A stretch of 64,000 bases of DNA from assembly GCA_002315435.1 (NCBI GenBank), contig DCFW01000038.1, positions 1-64,000 of the forward strand, in the 5' to 3' direction. The notes under the pieces were generated by a model. It ran no database searches, was not told the DNA's origin, and saw only the letters and a list, made by a program, of their open reading frames with translations. The translations under genes were made by a program, and so were the position numbers. Origin of the DNA: Bacteroidales bacterium UBA1794 (GTDB lineage Bacteria; Bacteroidota; Bacteroidia; Bacteroidales; Bacteroidaceae). This document shows positions 9,121-18,724 of the stretch, piece by piece (the first letter of the stretch is position 1; the number at the start of each line of letters is the position of its first letter).

Positions 9121-10512
9121 TTATTTTGCCATGAAAGCCTCTATGTCATCAATTTCCACCGGAGCTCTGTCGGCTCCAAGGAATCGGCAACCATCTGAAG
9201 TAATCAGCACATCATCTTCAATTCGAACACCTCCGAAATCAAGGAATGTCTCTATTTTATCAAAATTGAGGTATTCGGCATTCGTTTCATTGGCTTTCCA
9301 TTGAGCTACCAATTCGGGTATGAAATAACACCCGGGTTCATCCGTGATTACAAATCCTTCTTCAAGATTGCGTCCCATTCGCAAGGCATTGGTTCCGAAC
9401 TGGTCGATGGGGCGTGTCACTTCATCATAACCGACATGTACCTGACCTAAATTTTCCATATCATGCACATCGATTCCCATCATATGACCTAATCCGTGAG
9501 GAAAGAACAACGCATGTGCACCACTTGCTACTGAATCTTCTACATTTCCTTTCATCAAGCCCAAATCCTGCAAACGCTCGGTCATGAGTTTACTTACTGC
9601 CAAATGGACGCTCAACCAGGTAACTCCGGGTTTAGCTATAGTAGGCACTAAGTTGTGGCAGTCAAGAACTGCCTGATAAATATCCCGTTGGCGAGAATCA
9701 TACTTTCCGGATACGGGTATTGTACGAGTGAAGTCACTGCAATAGTTCATTTCAGTTTCTGCACCTGCATCCGTCAACATGAGGCGTCCGGCTGTGAGAA
9801 TGCCTTTGTGATATGGATTGTGCATGGTTTCGCCATGTTGCGAAAGTATGGTGGGGAAAGATACTTGTCCGCCACCCTGCAAGGCAATGCCATCAAGCAT
9901 TCCGGCAATCGTTTGCTCTTTCACTCCCGGTTTGCACATCTTCATGGCTGTACGGTGCATTTCGCTACCTATGGCGCAAGCTTTTTCTATTTCTTCTATT
10001 TCACGAGGTTCTTTGGATGACCTCATTGATACGATGGCATGTACGAGCTCCAATGAAGCGTAACTCTTTTGTTCGGAAGGTGCAACACCCAACAAATCAT
10101 TGATCAGAATTTTTGCATCACCTCTATATGCCGGTACGAAATGGATGGAACGTCCATGAGATTCAGCATCACGTATCACTTTATATAAAGAAGACAGTGG
10201 AGCGGTTTTGCTTACGCCTACAGAAGCTCCCAATTCTTTTACAGAGGGCTGAGGACCTGTCCAAACAACATCGTCCATGCTAAGATCATCGGCAAATAGC
10301 ATCGATTCATTAGAATCTACGTCTATGACGGCTACGAAATCTGCCAGATTTAATCCGAAATAATATAAAAACGTACTATCCTGACGAAATTTATAAATGT
10401 TATCATGATAGTTCATGCCCACTTCCGTATTTCCGGGCAACAAAATAATTCCACTGTTCATTTTGGATGCAAGCACTTTACGTCTTGACTTATACACTGC
10501 TGCTTCAAACAT
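9121..10512 (-). CDS. pepP: Xaa-Pro aminopeptidase (aminopeptidase P, M24B)
   Basis: The 463-residue protein is chosen from the ATG at 10512 (MFEAAVYKSRRK), because the upstream extension lacks family similarity. It has the N-terminal AMP_N domain (about 1-140) and a pita-bread M24 catalytic domain. The five metal ligands are visible: Asp in LTDAGAETE, Asp in CSDFTRTIP, His in HGLGHMMG, Glu in ITDEPGCYF and Glu in VRIEDDVLIT. The enzyme removes N-terminal residues before proline, using two Mn ions, in the cytoplasm. The gene lies 53 bp downstream of the SDR gene. A TACTTTTG element at 10549-10556 may give it its own promoter. Confidence 0.92.
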   Translation of the reverse strand: MFEAAVYKSRRKVLASKMNSGIILLPGNTEVGMNYHDNIYKFRQDSTFLYYFGLNLADFVAVIDVDSNESMLFADDLSMDDVVWTGPQPSVKELGASVGVSKTAPLSSLYKVIRDAESHGRSIHFVPAYRGDAKILINDLLGVAPSEQKSYASLELVHAIVSMRSSKEPREIEEIEKACAIGSEMHRTAMKMCKPGVKEQTIAGMLDGIALQGGGQVSFPTILSQHGETMHNPYHKGILTAGRLMLTDAGAETEMNYCSDFTRTIPVSGKYDSRQRDIYQAVLDCHNLVPTIAKPGVTWLSVHLAVSKLMTERLQDLGLMKGNVEDSVASGAHALFFPHGLGHMMGIDVHDMENLGQVHVGYDEVTRPIDQFGTNALRMGRNLEEGFVITDEPGCYFIPELVAQWKANETNAEYLNFDKIETFLDFGGVRIEDDVLITSDGCRFLGADRAPVEIDDIEAFMAK

Positions 10513-10565
10513 AGTTATTATAGTTTTTTTTATTGTATATTCCACGAACAAAAGTAACAAAAATA

Positions 10566-11297
10566 TTATTTGGTAGGCTTTACAGGAAGACGCTCCCAAA
10601 TGAACTCGGGAATCAGGCTCCAAAGAAAAACCAATATGCTGTAACGCCAATCAATCACAACTGATCGTCGCCTATGTAACACTGCATAAATGATGCGTGC
10701 TGCCACATCCGTAACATTCATTTGCATAGGATAGTCGGCACCTTTCAGCAAACCTGTCTTCACAAATCCGGGACGTATGTCGGTAAAACAAATATTAAGA
10801 TGTTGCATGTGCGAAAGCTGCGACAGGGCATTCACATAATGGCGCTGGAATCTCTTCGTGGCTGAGTAGGCCGGAGCGACTCCCAAACCTTTGGTTCCCG
10901 CGATGGAACTGATCACTGCGATATGTCCTCCACCTTTTTTCTTGAAATGCTGAAAAGCAGCAGTGACCATCCGTGTGAATCCTAAAGCATTGGTTTGAAC
11001 CGTACTTATCTCCCATTCCACATTCAGTTCCAAATTTTGATAACCGATGCCTGAACTGAGAAAAAAGAGATCCATCCCTCCTATCCGCTCTATTAATGTG
11101 TCTAATTGATTGTCGGCTGCGTCGTCATTGACATCAATCACACCATATTCAATACGATCGGGGGCTTCTGCTTGCATCTGTTTCAACAGATCTTCGCGTC
11201 TGCCAGCTATTCCGACCTTCCATCCCATGTGCGCAAAACCTTTGGCCAGTTCACGACCGATACCGGAAGTGGCCCCTACAATTACAATTCGTTTCAT
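10566..11297 (-). CDS. Short-chain dehydrogenase/reductase
   Basis: A 243-residue classical SDR. The NAD(P)-binding motif is VGATSGIGRELAKG at about 5-18, the NNAG-equivalent is in FLSSGIGYQN, the catalytic Ser is in ISSIAG, and the Tyr-x3-Lys pair is in YSATKRFQ. The C-terminus is hydrophobic (about 218-238, SILVFLWSLIPEF) and may associate with the membrane. Its ATG overlaps the uvrA stop by 4 bp (ATGA), so it is translationally coupled to uvrA. The substrate is not evident; SDRs of this type are often annotated as fatty-acyl or unspecified oxidoreductases. Confidence 0.85.
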   Translation of the reverse strand: MKRIVIVGATSGIGRELAKGFAHMGWKVGIAGRREDLLKQMQAEAPDRIEYGVIDVNDDAADNQLDTLIERIGGMDLFFLSSGIGYQNLELNVEWEISTVQTNALGFTRMVTAAFQHFKKKGGGHIAVISSIAGTKGLGVAPAYSATKRFQRHYVNALSQLSHMQHLNICFTDIRPGFVKTGLLKGADYPMQMNVTDVAARIIYAVLHRRRSVVIDWRYSILVFLWSLIPEFIWERLPVKPTK

Positions 11298-14101
11298 GGT
11301 TCATTCAGTTTTTCTTTCAAATATTGTCCTGTATAACTTGACTCACATTTGACTATATCCTCAGGCGTACCGCAGGCAACCAAATGTCCGCCGTTCTTTC
11401 CGCCTTCCGGGCCCAAATCTATCACGTAATCGGCACATTTGATCACATCCATATTGTGTTCAACGATGATCACTGTGTGTCCTCGTTTCAGCAAGGCATC
11501 AAAGGCCGAAAGTAATTTTCGTATATCATGGAAATGCAAACCGGTGGTCGGTTCGTCAAAAACAAATATCGTAGGATCGACTTTTTCCAAACTTAAATAA
11601 TAAGCTAACTTCACACGTTGGTTTTCACCTCCTGATAATGTGGATGAACTTTGTCCCAATTTGATATATCCCAGTCCTACATCTTGCAATGCCTTTAACC
11701 GCTTCACAATCTTCTTTTCGGACTTAAAGAATCCGACAGCTTGATTCACCGTCAATTGCAATATATCGTAAATATTCAGATCTTTATATTTTACTTCCAG
11801 AAGTTCTTTCTTGAAACGTTTTCCGTGGCAACTTTCACAAACCAGTTCCAAATCGGCCATAAACTGCATGGGTACTACTACTACGCCTTCACCTTTACAC
11901 TCTTCGCATCGTCCACCTTCTTGATTGAAAGAGAAGTAGGAAGCACTATACCCCATCTGTCGGGAAAGTGTTTGTGCCGCCATCAATTTTCTGATTTCGT
12001 CATAGGCTTTGATATAGGTAACCGGATTGGAACGGGAGGATTTGCCTATAGGATTTTGGTCGACATATTCTATGTTCTTGACCTTATCTATGTCGCCTGT
12101 CATTTCGCTGAACTCTCCCGGACGGTCGCCTGAATCGTCCAGTTGCAACTTCAATGAATTATAGAAGATGTCGTGTACTAACGAAGACTTGCCTGATCCG
12201 CTTACGCCTGTAACCACTGTCATTACATTTAACGGGAACTTCACATCTATATTTTTCAAATTGTTCTCACGTGCTCCTTTTACCATAATATAATCGTTCC
12301 ACTGACGATGCATGGTGGGGCAAGGTATTTTTTCCTCACCCAAAAGGTAGCGCACTGTATAGCTATCCGACCCGGGTTTCAAATCTTTCATGTCACCTTT
12401 ATACACGATCTGTCCACCCAATCGTCCCGCCTCAGGACCTACATCAATAATGTAGTCGGCCGCACGGATAATATCCTCGTCATGCTCTACAACAATGACC
12501 GTATTACCTAACCGTTGCAGATCACGCAGCACAGTAATCAATCGTCCTGTATCACGCGAATGTAGTCCGATACTTGGTTCATCTAAAATATACAATGACC
12601 CCACCAGACTACTCCCCAACGAAGTAGTCAAGTTGATACGCTGACTTTCACCACCCGACAAGGAATTACTCAATCTGCCTAACGTGATATAATCTAATCC
12701 TACTTCCACCAAATAAGTTACACGACGGGAAATTTCAAGCAACAAACGTTTGGCTGTAAGGGCTTCTTCTTCGGTAAGCTGTAAATTGTCAAGAAATTCT
12801 TTCAATTCCGATACAGGCAGGCGACACAATTCGGAGATGGAACGACCGCCGACTTTGACGTATCCGGCTTCTTTCTTCAAACGTGATCCATGACATTCGG
12901 GACAATCCGTTTTGCCACGATAGCGAGCCAGCATGACACGAAACTGAATCTTGTACTGATTTTCGCGTAACATCTCAAAGAATGCATCGATGCAAGGCAA
13001 ATGTTTATCCTTGGGATCACCATGCCAAAGAAGATTCTGTTGCTCCTCTGTCAAGTTGTAATACGGTTCAAATACCGGAAAATTATATTTTTTTGCACGA
13101 CGGATAAAATCTTCTTTCCACTCCTTCATCTTTTCACCGCGCCAGCACACGACTGCTCCATCATAGACGCTAAGCGCTCTATTGGGTATCACCAACATAC
13201 GATCAACGCCGACAACTCTTCCGAATCCTTCGCAAACAGGACATGCGCCCATAGGCGAATTAAAACTGAACAACTGTTCCGAGGGTTCTTCAAAGGTGAT
13301 GCCATCTGCTTCAAAGTTCTTGCTGAATGAATAAAACGGCTGCGAATCCTCTAATACGAAGCGTAAAAAGCAAACACCGTTCCCTTCAAAAAAAGCAGTC
13401 TCCACTGAATCTGTCAAACGGCTTACAGCATCATGTGCGCTGTCTACCGTCATACGGTCTATCAACAAATAGATTTCTTTTGCCACCAGCTCCTGATCCG
13501 CATCAACAAGATCGTTGATACGAATCGTTTCACCGTCTACTTCGAGGCGGGCATATCCATGTTTCAGCAGTGCTGACAAATACTCTACGGATACATGATA
13601 CTTGCCGTCACCGGCCGGTTCTTGATCGCGCAAAGATGCCATTATCATAAACCGCGTACCTTGCGGATAAGTAAATACGCATTTGACCACATCCTTCACA
13701 TCGTGCTTCTTCACAACCTCTCCCGAAACCGGTGAAAAAGTTTGTCCGATACGTGCAAAAAGAAGGCAAAGATAGGAATATATTTCAGTGGTAGTACCCA
13801 CGGTTGAACGAGGATTGCGACTATTGACTTTCTGCTCGATGGCAATGGCCGGCGGCAATCCTTTTATAAAATCGCATTCAGGCTTACTCATACGGCCTAA
13901 AAACTGTCGGGCATAACTATTCAAACTCTCTACATACCTCCGCTGTCCTTCAGCATAAAGAGTATCAAAAGCCAACGAAGATTTTCCAGATCCAGAAAGG
14001 CCGGTAACCACGATTAATTTGTTGCGGGGTATATCTACATCAACATTTTTTAGATTATTGACCCTCGCCCCTTTAACACAAATATATTTACCTTGTGACA
14101 T
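11294..14101 (-). CDS. uvrA: Excinuclease ABC subunit A
   Basis: The 935-residue protein starts at the ATG at 14101 (MSQGKYICVKGARVNN); a TTG at 14125 is unlikely. Two ABC modules are present, with Walker A motifs GLSGSGKSSLAF and GVSGSGKSSLVHD and signatures LSGGESQRI and LSGGENQRV. The zinc-finger insertions show CPECHGSRL and CEECKGEG/CESCHGKRF. UvrA recognises bulky DNA damage and loads UvrB in nucleotide-excision repair. It leads an operon with the SDR gene and is divergent from purL. The length is close to other bacterial UvrA proteins (about 940). Confidence 0.97.
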   Translation of the reverse strand: MSQGKYICVKGARVNNLKNVDVDIPRNKLIVVTGLSGSGKSSLAFDTLYAEGQRRYVESLNSYARQFLGRMSKPECDFIKGLPPAIAIEQKVNSRNPRSTVGTTTEIYSYLCLLFARIGQTFSPVSGEVVKKHDVKDVVKCVFTYPQGTRFMIMASLRDQEPAGDGKYHVSVEYLSALLKHGYARLEVDGETIRINDLVDADQELVAKEIYLLIDRMTVDSAHDAVSRLTDSVETAFFEGNGVCFLRFVLEDSQPFYSFSKNFEADGITFEEPSEQLFSFNSPMGACPVCEGFGRVVGVDRMLVIPNRALSVYDGAVVCWRGEKMKEWKEDFIRRAKKYNFPVFEPYYNLTEEQQNLLWHGDPKDKHLPCIDAFFEMLRENQYKIQFRVMLARYRGKTDCPECHGSRLKKEAGYVKVGGRSISELCRLPVSELKEFLDNLQLTEEEALTAKRLLLEISRRVTYLVEVGLDYITLGRLSNSLSGGESQRINLTTSLGSSLVGSLYILDEPSIGLHSRDTGRLITVLRDLQRLGNTVIVVEHDEDIIRAADYIIDVGPEAGRLGGQIVYKGDMKDLKPGSDSYTVRYLLGEEKIPCPTMHRQWNDYIMVKGARENNLKNIDVKFPLNVMTVVTGVSGSGKSSLVHDIFYNSLKLQLDDSGDRPGEFSEMTGDIDKVKNIEYVDQNPIGKSSRSNPVTYIKAYDEIRKLMAAQTLSRQMGYSASYFSFNQEGGRCEECKGEGVVVVPMQFMADLELVCESCHGKRFKKELLEVKYKDLNIYDILQLTVNQAVGFFKSEKKIVKRLKALQDVGLGYIKLGQSSSTLSGGENQRVKLAYYLSLEKVDPTIFVFDEPTTGLHFHDIRKLLSAFDALLKRGHTVIIVEHNMDVIKCADYVIDLGPEGGKNGGHLVACGTPEDIVKCESSYTGQYLKEKLNEP

Positions 14102-14118
14102 GATATTTATCAAATTAG

Positions 14119-14150
14119 TTTGCAAAGGTAACCAATTTCACTTATCTTTG
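14119..14150 (+). promoter_or_regulatory. Bacteroides-type promoter of purL
   Basis: TTTG at 14119-14122 and TATCTTTG at 14143-14150 are separated by 20 bp, a full match to the Bacteroides consensus. The start of transcription is expected near 14157, about 40 bp before the purL ATG. No purine riboswitch is seen in the leader. Confidence 0.75.
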
Positions 14151-14196
14151 TACGCATTATAGAAGATAAATTCAACTTTATAACGATAAAAAGGAT

Positions 14197-17100
14197 ATGA
14201 TTTCATTTTTCAGAACAGCTTCGCAGAGCGTGGTAGCGGTAGAAATCGATCACGAATTGCATTCTGATGACATTAAAAAACTTAGGTGGCTTTTTGGCGA
14301 AGCCACTGTAGAGAGTGAAGACAATCTACATGGTTGCTTTGTCGGGCCTCGGCGCGAGATGATAACCCCATGGAGTACGAATGCCGTAGAGATCACACAA
14401 AATATGGATCTTTGCGGCATTTCTCGTATAGAGGAGTATTTTCCCGTAAAAGACGAGGATGCAGAACGCGATCCGATGCTACAACGCATGTACAAGGGAC
14501 TTGATCAACAAGTGTTCACAACCAACCGTCAACCGGAACCGATTGTGCACATTGAGGATCTGGCTGCTTATAACGAGAAAGAGGGATTGGCTCTTTCGAA
14601 AGAAGAAATGGATTACCTCTACAAGATGGAGAAGGATCTGGGACGCAAACTCACCGACTCGGAAGTGTTCGGCTTTGCACAAATCAATTCAGAGCATTGT
14701 CGCCACAAGATTTTCGGAGGTACATTTATTATCGACGGTGAAGAGAAGGAATCTTCTTTGTTCCAGATGATAAAGAAAACCACTCAAGAGAACCCGAATA
14801 AAATCATATCTGCATATGCTGATAATGTGGCTTTTGCTGAGGGACCGGTTGTAGAACAATTTGCTCCGGCTGATCAATCAAAACCTGATTATTTTCGCAT
14901 CAAAGATATAAAAAGTGTGATCTCATTGAAAGCTGAGACACACAACTTCCCTACTACAGTGGAACCGTTTAACGGTGCTGCTACCGGTACAGGTGGAGAA
15001 ATTCGCGACCGTATGGGCGGTGGTGTAGGTTCTGAACCTATTGCCGGATCGGCTGTATACATGACGTCTTATCCTCGTACGGACGGTGAACGTGAATGGG
15101 AAGATATTTTACCTGTGCGTAAATGGCTTTACCAAACTCCTGAACAAATTCTTATCAAGGCATCAAACGGTGCATCTGATTTTGGAAATAAATTCGGTCA
15201 ACCTCTTATCGTTGGTTCATTACTAACCTTCGAGCATCAGGAAAACAACGAAACTTACGGCTATGACAAAGTGATCATGCTTGCCGGAGGTGTGGGAATG
15301 GGTACTAAACGTGACTACAAAAAAGGTACACCTGAAAAGGGTAACAAAGTTGTAGTGATGGGTGGTGACAATTATCGCATCGGCTTGGGCGGTGGCTCCG
15401 TATCATCTGTTGATACCGGTCGCTACAGTACCGGCGTGGAGTTGAATGCTGTACAACGTGCCAACCCTGAAATGCAAAAGCGTGTATACAATGTGATTCG
15501 TGCTCTTTGTGAAGAGGATGAAAATCCGGTTGTGTCTGTACACGACCACGGTTCTGCCGGACACGTCAACTGTTTGTCTGAATTGGTAGAAGATTGTGGT
15601 GGAGTGATTGATATGGGCAAACTGCCTGTTGGAGATAAAACTTTGTCTGCCAAAGAAATCATCGCCAATGAATCGCAAGAACGCATGGGATTGCTGATTA
15701 AAGAAGAAGCAATAGAACATGTAAAAAATATAGCTGAACGCGAACGTGCTCCGATGTATGTGGTAGGTGAAACTACCGGTGATGCCCGCTTTGCTTTTGA
15801 GCAAACTGATGGCATACGTCCATTTGACTTAAGTGTCAGTCAAATGTTCGGGTCGTCTCCCAAAACAATCATGAAAGATACCACTGTAGTTCGCCATTAT
15901 GAGGATGTAACTTACGATGTGGCTAATCTTCAAGATTATCTCAAACGCGTACTTCAACTTGAAGCCGTTGCTTGTAAAGATTGGTTGACCAACAAGGTAG
16001 ACCGTTCGGTTTCAGGACGTATCGCACGCCAACAAGGTCAAGGTGAAATACAATTACCTTTGAGCGACTGTGGTGTAGTTACTTTGGATTATCGCGGGAA
16101 AAAAGGTATCGCCTCTTCTTTGGGACATGCTCCTCAAGCTGGTTTGGCTTCACCCGAAGCCGGTTCTGTATTATCTGTTGCAGAAGCTCTTACCAACATT
16201 GTATGGGCTCCAATGGCTGAAGGACTTGAAAGTATTTCTCTTTCTGCCAATTGGATGTGGCCTTGCCGCTCACAAGAGGGAGAAGATGCACGTCTATACA
16301 CTGCGGTGAAAGCATTGAGTGACTTCTGTCTGGCTTTGGGCGTAAATGTACCTACAGGAAAAGATTCACTTTCAATGACACAACAATATCCCGATGGCAG
16401 CAAGATTATTGCTCCGGGGACAGTGATTGTATCAGCCGGAGGTGAAGTTTCAGACGTGAAGAAAGTAATTTCACCCGTCCTTGTAAATGATCCTGACAGT
16501 TATTTGCTTCATATAGATTTCAGCTTTGACAAGCTTCGCTTAGGTGGTTCTGCATTCGCACAATCCCAAGGGAAAATAGGTAGTGATGTACCTACGGTAC
16601 AAAACCCTGAATATTTCCGTGATGCTTTCTTAGCAGTTCAAGAATTAATAGAAAAGGGACTTATCCTTGCCGGGCACGATATTTCAGCAGGTGGCTTGAT
16701 TACTACTTTACTTGAAATGTGCTTTGCCAATAACGAAGGCGGTATGGAGATAAATCTTGACGGATTCAATGAAGAGGATCTAATCAAAATATTATTTGCC
16801 GAGAACCCCGGTATTGTTATTCAGGTAAGACAAAAAGCGCCCGTTACTAAGTTCTTGGATGATGCCGGCATCGGATATGTAATGATTGGCCATCCAACTG
16901 AGGAACGCCATATTCTGGCAGAAAAAGAGGGTGTTGCTTATCAATTCGGTATTGATTATTTGCGCGATGTATGGTATGAATCATCTTACCTGCTGGATAG
17001 CAAACAATCACTGAACGGATGTGCAAAAGCACGTTTCGAGAACTATAAAGAACAACCTGTTGAGTTTGTATTCCCAAAAAGCTTTACAGGTAAATTCACA

Positions 17101-17895
17101 CAATACGGCATTTCACCGGATCGTCGCACACCTAGCAATAGCAAAGCGGCTATCATTCGTGAAAAAGGAACCAACGGCGAACGCGAAATGGCTTACTCGC
17201 TATATCTTGCCGGCTTTGATGTGAAAGATGTGACCATGACGGACCTTATTAGCGGACGTGAAGATCTCACCGATGTGAATATGATTGTATTCTGCGGAGG
17301 ATTCTCAAACAGTGACGTACTTGGTTCTGCCAAAGGTTGGGCAGGTGGATTCTTATTCAATCCTAAAGCCAAAGATGCTCTTGACAAATTCTATGCTCGC
17401 GAAGATACCCTTTCATTAGGTATTTGCAACGGTTGCCAATTAATGATGGAATTGGAACTGATCAACAATCCTAAAATGAAAGAGAAATCACACATGGAGC
17501 ACAACAAATCACACAAATTTGAATCTTCATACTTGTCATTGGTGATCCCCACCAATCAAAGTGTCATGTTCGGTTCACTCAGCGGTTGCAAAATCGGCGC
17601 TTGGGTGGCACACGGTGAAGGACGTTTCGTATTACCATACGATCAAATGATGTATAACGTAGTTGCCAAGTACAACTATGATGAATATCCCGGAAATCCT
17701 AACGGTAGTGACTATTCCGTAGCTGCACTATCCAGCGATAACGGTCGTCATTTGGCAATGATGCCTCACCTTGAACGTGCGATCTTCCCATGGCAAAATG
17801 CTACTTATCCGGCTAACCGTAAAGCCGATGATATCACACCATGGATTGAGGCATTCGTAAATGCACGCAAGTGGGTGGAAGCACACAAAAAATAA
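14197..17895 (+). CDS. purL: Phosphoribosylformylglycinamidine synthase, large fused form
   Basis: The 1232-residue enzyme converts FGAR, glutamine and ATP to FGAM in de novo purine synthesis. In order are an N-terminal PurS-like domain, a linker with the FAQINSEHCRH motif, tandem AIRS-type ATP domains (KAETHNFPTTVEPFNGAATG; LGGGSVSSV), and a C-terminal class I glutaminase. The glutaminase nucleophile Cys lies in GICNGCQLMM and its His/Glu region in WVAHGEGRF. Being single-chain, it needs no separate PurQ or PurS. It is slightly shorter than the E. coli enzyme (about 1295). It is monocistronic, with its own promoter and a strong terminator. Confidence 0.97.
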   Translation: MISFFRTASQSVVAVEIDHELHSDDIKKLRWLFGEATVESEDNLHGCFVGPRREMITPWSTNAVEITQNMDLCGISRIEEYFPVKDEDAERDPMLQRMYKGLDQQVFTTNRQPEPIVHIEDLAAYNEKEGLALSKEEMDYLYKMEKDLGRKLTDSEVFGFAQINSEHCRHKIFGGTFIIDGEEKESSLFQMIKKTTQENPNKIISAYADNVAFAEGPVVEQFAPADQSKPDYFRIKDIKSVISLKAETHNFPTTVEPFNGAATGTGGEIRDRMGGGVGSEPIAGSAVYMTSYPRTDGEREWEDILPVRKWLYQTPEQILIKASNGASDFGNKFGQPLIVGSLLTFEHQENNETYGYDKVIMLAGGVGMGTKRDYKKGTPEKGNKVVVMGGDNYRIGLGGGSVSSVDTGRYSTGVELNAVQRANPEMQKRVYNVIRALCEEDENPVVSVHDHGSAGHVNCLSELVEDCGGVIDMGKLPVGDKTLSAKEIIANESQERMGLLIKEEAIEHVKNIAERERAPMYVVGETTGDARFAFEQTDGIRPFDLSVSQMFGSSPKTIMKDTTVVRHYEDVTYDVANLQDYLKRVLQLEAVACKDWLTNKVDRSVSGRIARQQGQGEIQLPLSDCGVVTLDYRGKKGIASSLGHAPQAGLASPEAGSVLSVAEALTNIVWAPMAEGLESISLSANWMWPCRSQEGEDARLYTAVKALSDFCLALGVNVPTGKDSLSMTQQYPDGSKIIAPGTVIVSAGGEVSDVKKVISPVLVNDPDSYLLHIDFSFDKLRLGGSAFAQSQGKIGSDVPTVQNPEYFRDAFLAVQELIEKGLILAGHDISAGGLITTLLEMCFANNEGGMEINLDGFNEEDLIKILFAENPGIVIQVRQKAPVTKFLDDAGIGYVMIGHPTEERHILAEKEGVAYQFGIDYLRDVWYESSYLLDSKQSLNGCAKARFENYKEQPVEFVFPKSFTGKFTQYGISPDRRTPSNSKAAIIREKGTNGEREMAYSLYLAGFDVKDVTMTDLISGREDLTDVNMIVFCGGFSNSDVLGSAKGWAGGFLFNPKAKDALDKFYAREDTLSLGICNGCQLMMELELINNPKMKEKSHMEHNKSHKFESSYLSLVIPTNQSVMFGSLSGCKIGAWVAHGEGRFVLPYDQMMYNVVAKYNYDEYPGNPNGSDYSVAALSSDNGRHLAMMPHLERAIFPWQNATYPANRKADDITPWIEAFVNARKWVEAHKK

Positions 17896-17916
17896 GACTA
17901 TTACTTCATAGTCTGC

Positions 17917-17955
17917 AAAAATCCCCCTCTTTTTAAATACAAGAGGGGGATTTTT
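17917..17955 (+). terminator. Rho-independent terminator of purL
   Basis: The 15-nt arms AAAAATCCCCCTCTT (17917-17931) and their complement (17941-17955) end in TTTTT. The hairpin lies 21 bp after the purL stop. Confidence 0.85.
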
Positions 17956-17957
17956 AT

Positions 17958-17988
17958 AAAAAAAGATCGCTACAAAATTGCAACGATC
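17958..17988 (-). terminator. Rho-independent terminator of the LytR-like gene
   Basis: On the minus strand a hairpin with GATCG/CGATC arms (17965-17988) is followed by seven T (17958-17964). It lies 26 bp after the end of the response-regulator gene. Confidence 0.75.
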
Positions 17989-18013
17989 TGATATAACTTT
18001 ATAAGAACGATCA

Positions 18014-18724
18014 TTATTTCAAGCTACACTTATCAAGATATTGATAAAATCTCTCTTTATATTGATCTCCAACCGGAATATATACATCTTTACCATAGAC
18101 AATCCTATTCCGTGATATTTCCGTAATTTTTGCCAAGTTCACAATATATGAGCGATGCACACGCATAAAACGATCAATGGGTAAACGCTCTTCCAGAGAT
18201 TTCATGCTCAGCAATGTCATCACCGGTTTGTCGTTTTCGAGGTAAATTCTTACATACTCATTTTGACTTTCAATATAAGTGATATCATTCACATTCAGAC
18301 GAATAGTCTTGTATCCGCTCTTTACAAATATGACATTGTCGGTATCAATCTCATCTTTCGCTCCGTGAACCAATTCATATTGCCGCAAAGCCTTATTCAC
18401 CGATTGCAAAAAATCATTATAACTAAATGGCTTCAACAAATAATCCAAAGCACCAACTTTAAATCCATCCAATGCATATTCAGAGTAAGCTGTAGTAAAG
18501 ATAATAATAGGTTTGTTTGTAAGTGATTTCACAAAATCCAACCCATTCAGATCAGGCATATTAATGTCCACAAATACCAAATCGACAGATTCGGCAACCA
18601 GTGTGTCAATCGCCTCAAGTGGACTGTGACAAGCTTTAACCAATTCCAAAAAAGGAGTTTTCTCTATGTAGCCGGTTAATTTTTTTAACGCCAACGGCTC
18701 GTCGTCTATTGCTATACATTTCAT
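18014..18724 (-). CDS. LytTR-family response regulator
   Basis: The 236-residue protein has a receiver domain (1 to about 120) with the acidic pair in IAIDDEP, phospho-acceptor Asp53 in FVDINMPDLNG and Lys in LLKPFSY. A LytTR DNA-binding domain follows (about 135-235; NDITYIESQNEYVRIYL, RFMRVHRSYIVNL). LytTR regulators bind direct repeats upstream of target genes. Its start overlaps the stop of the histidine-kinase gene by 4 bp, so they are coupled. Targets are not shown by the sequence; the next gene downstream is on the other strand. Confidence 0.92.
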   Translation of the reverse strand: MKCIAIDDEPLALKKLTGYIEKTPFLELVKACHSPLEAIDTLVAESVDLVFVDINMPDLNGLDFVKSLTNKPIIIFTTAYSEYALDGFKVGALDYLLKPFSYNDFLQSVNKALRQYELVHGAKDEIDTDNVIFVKSGYKTIRLNVNDITYIESQNEYVRIYLENDKPVMTLLSMKSLEERLPIDRFMRVHRSYIVNLAKITEISRNRIVYGKDVYIPVGDQYKERFYQYLDKCSLK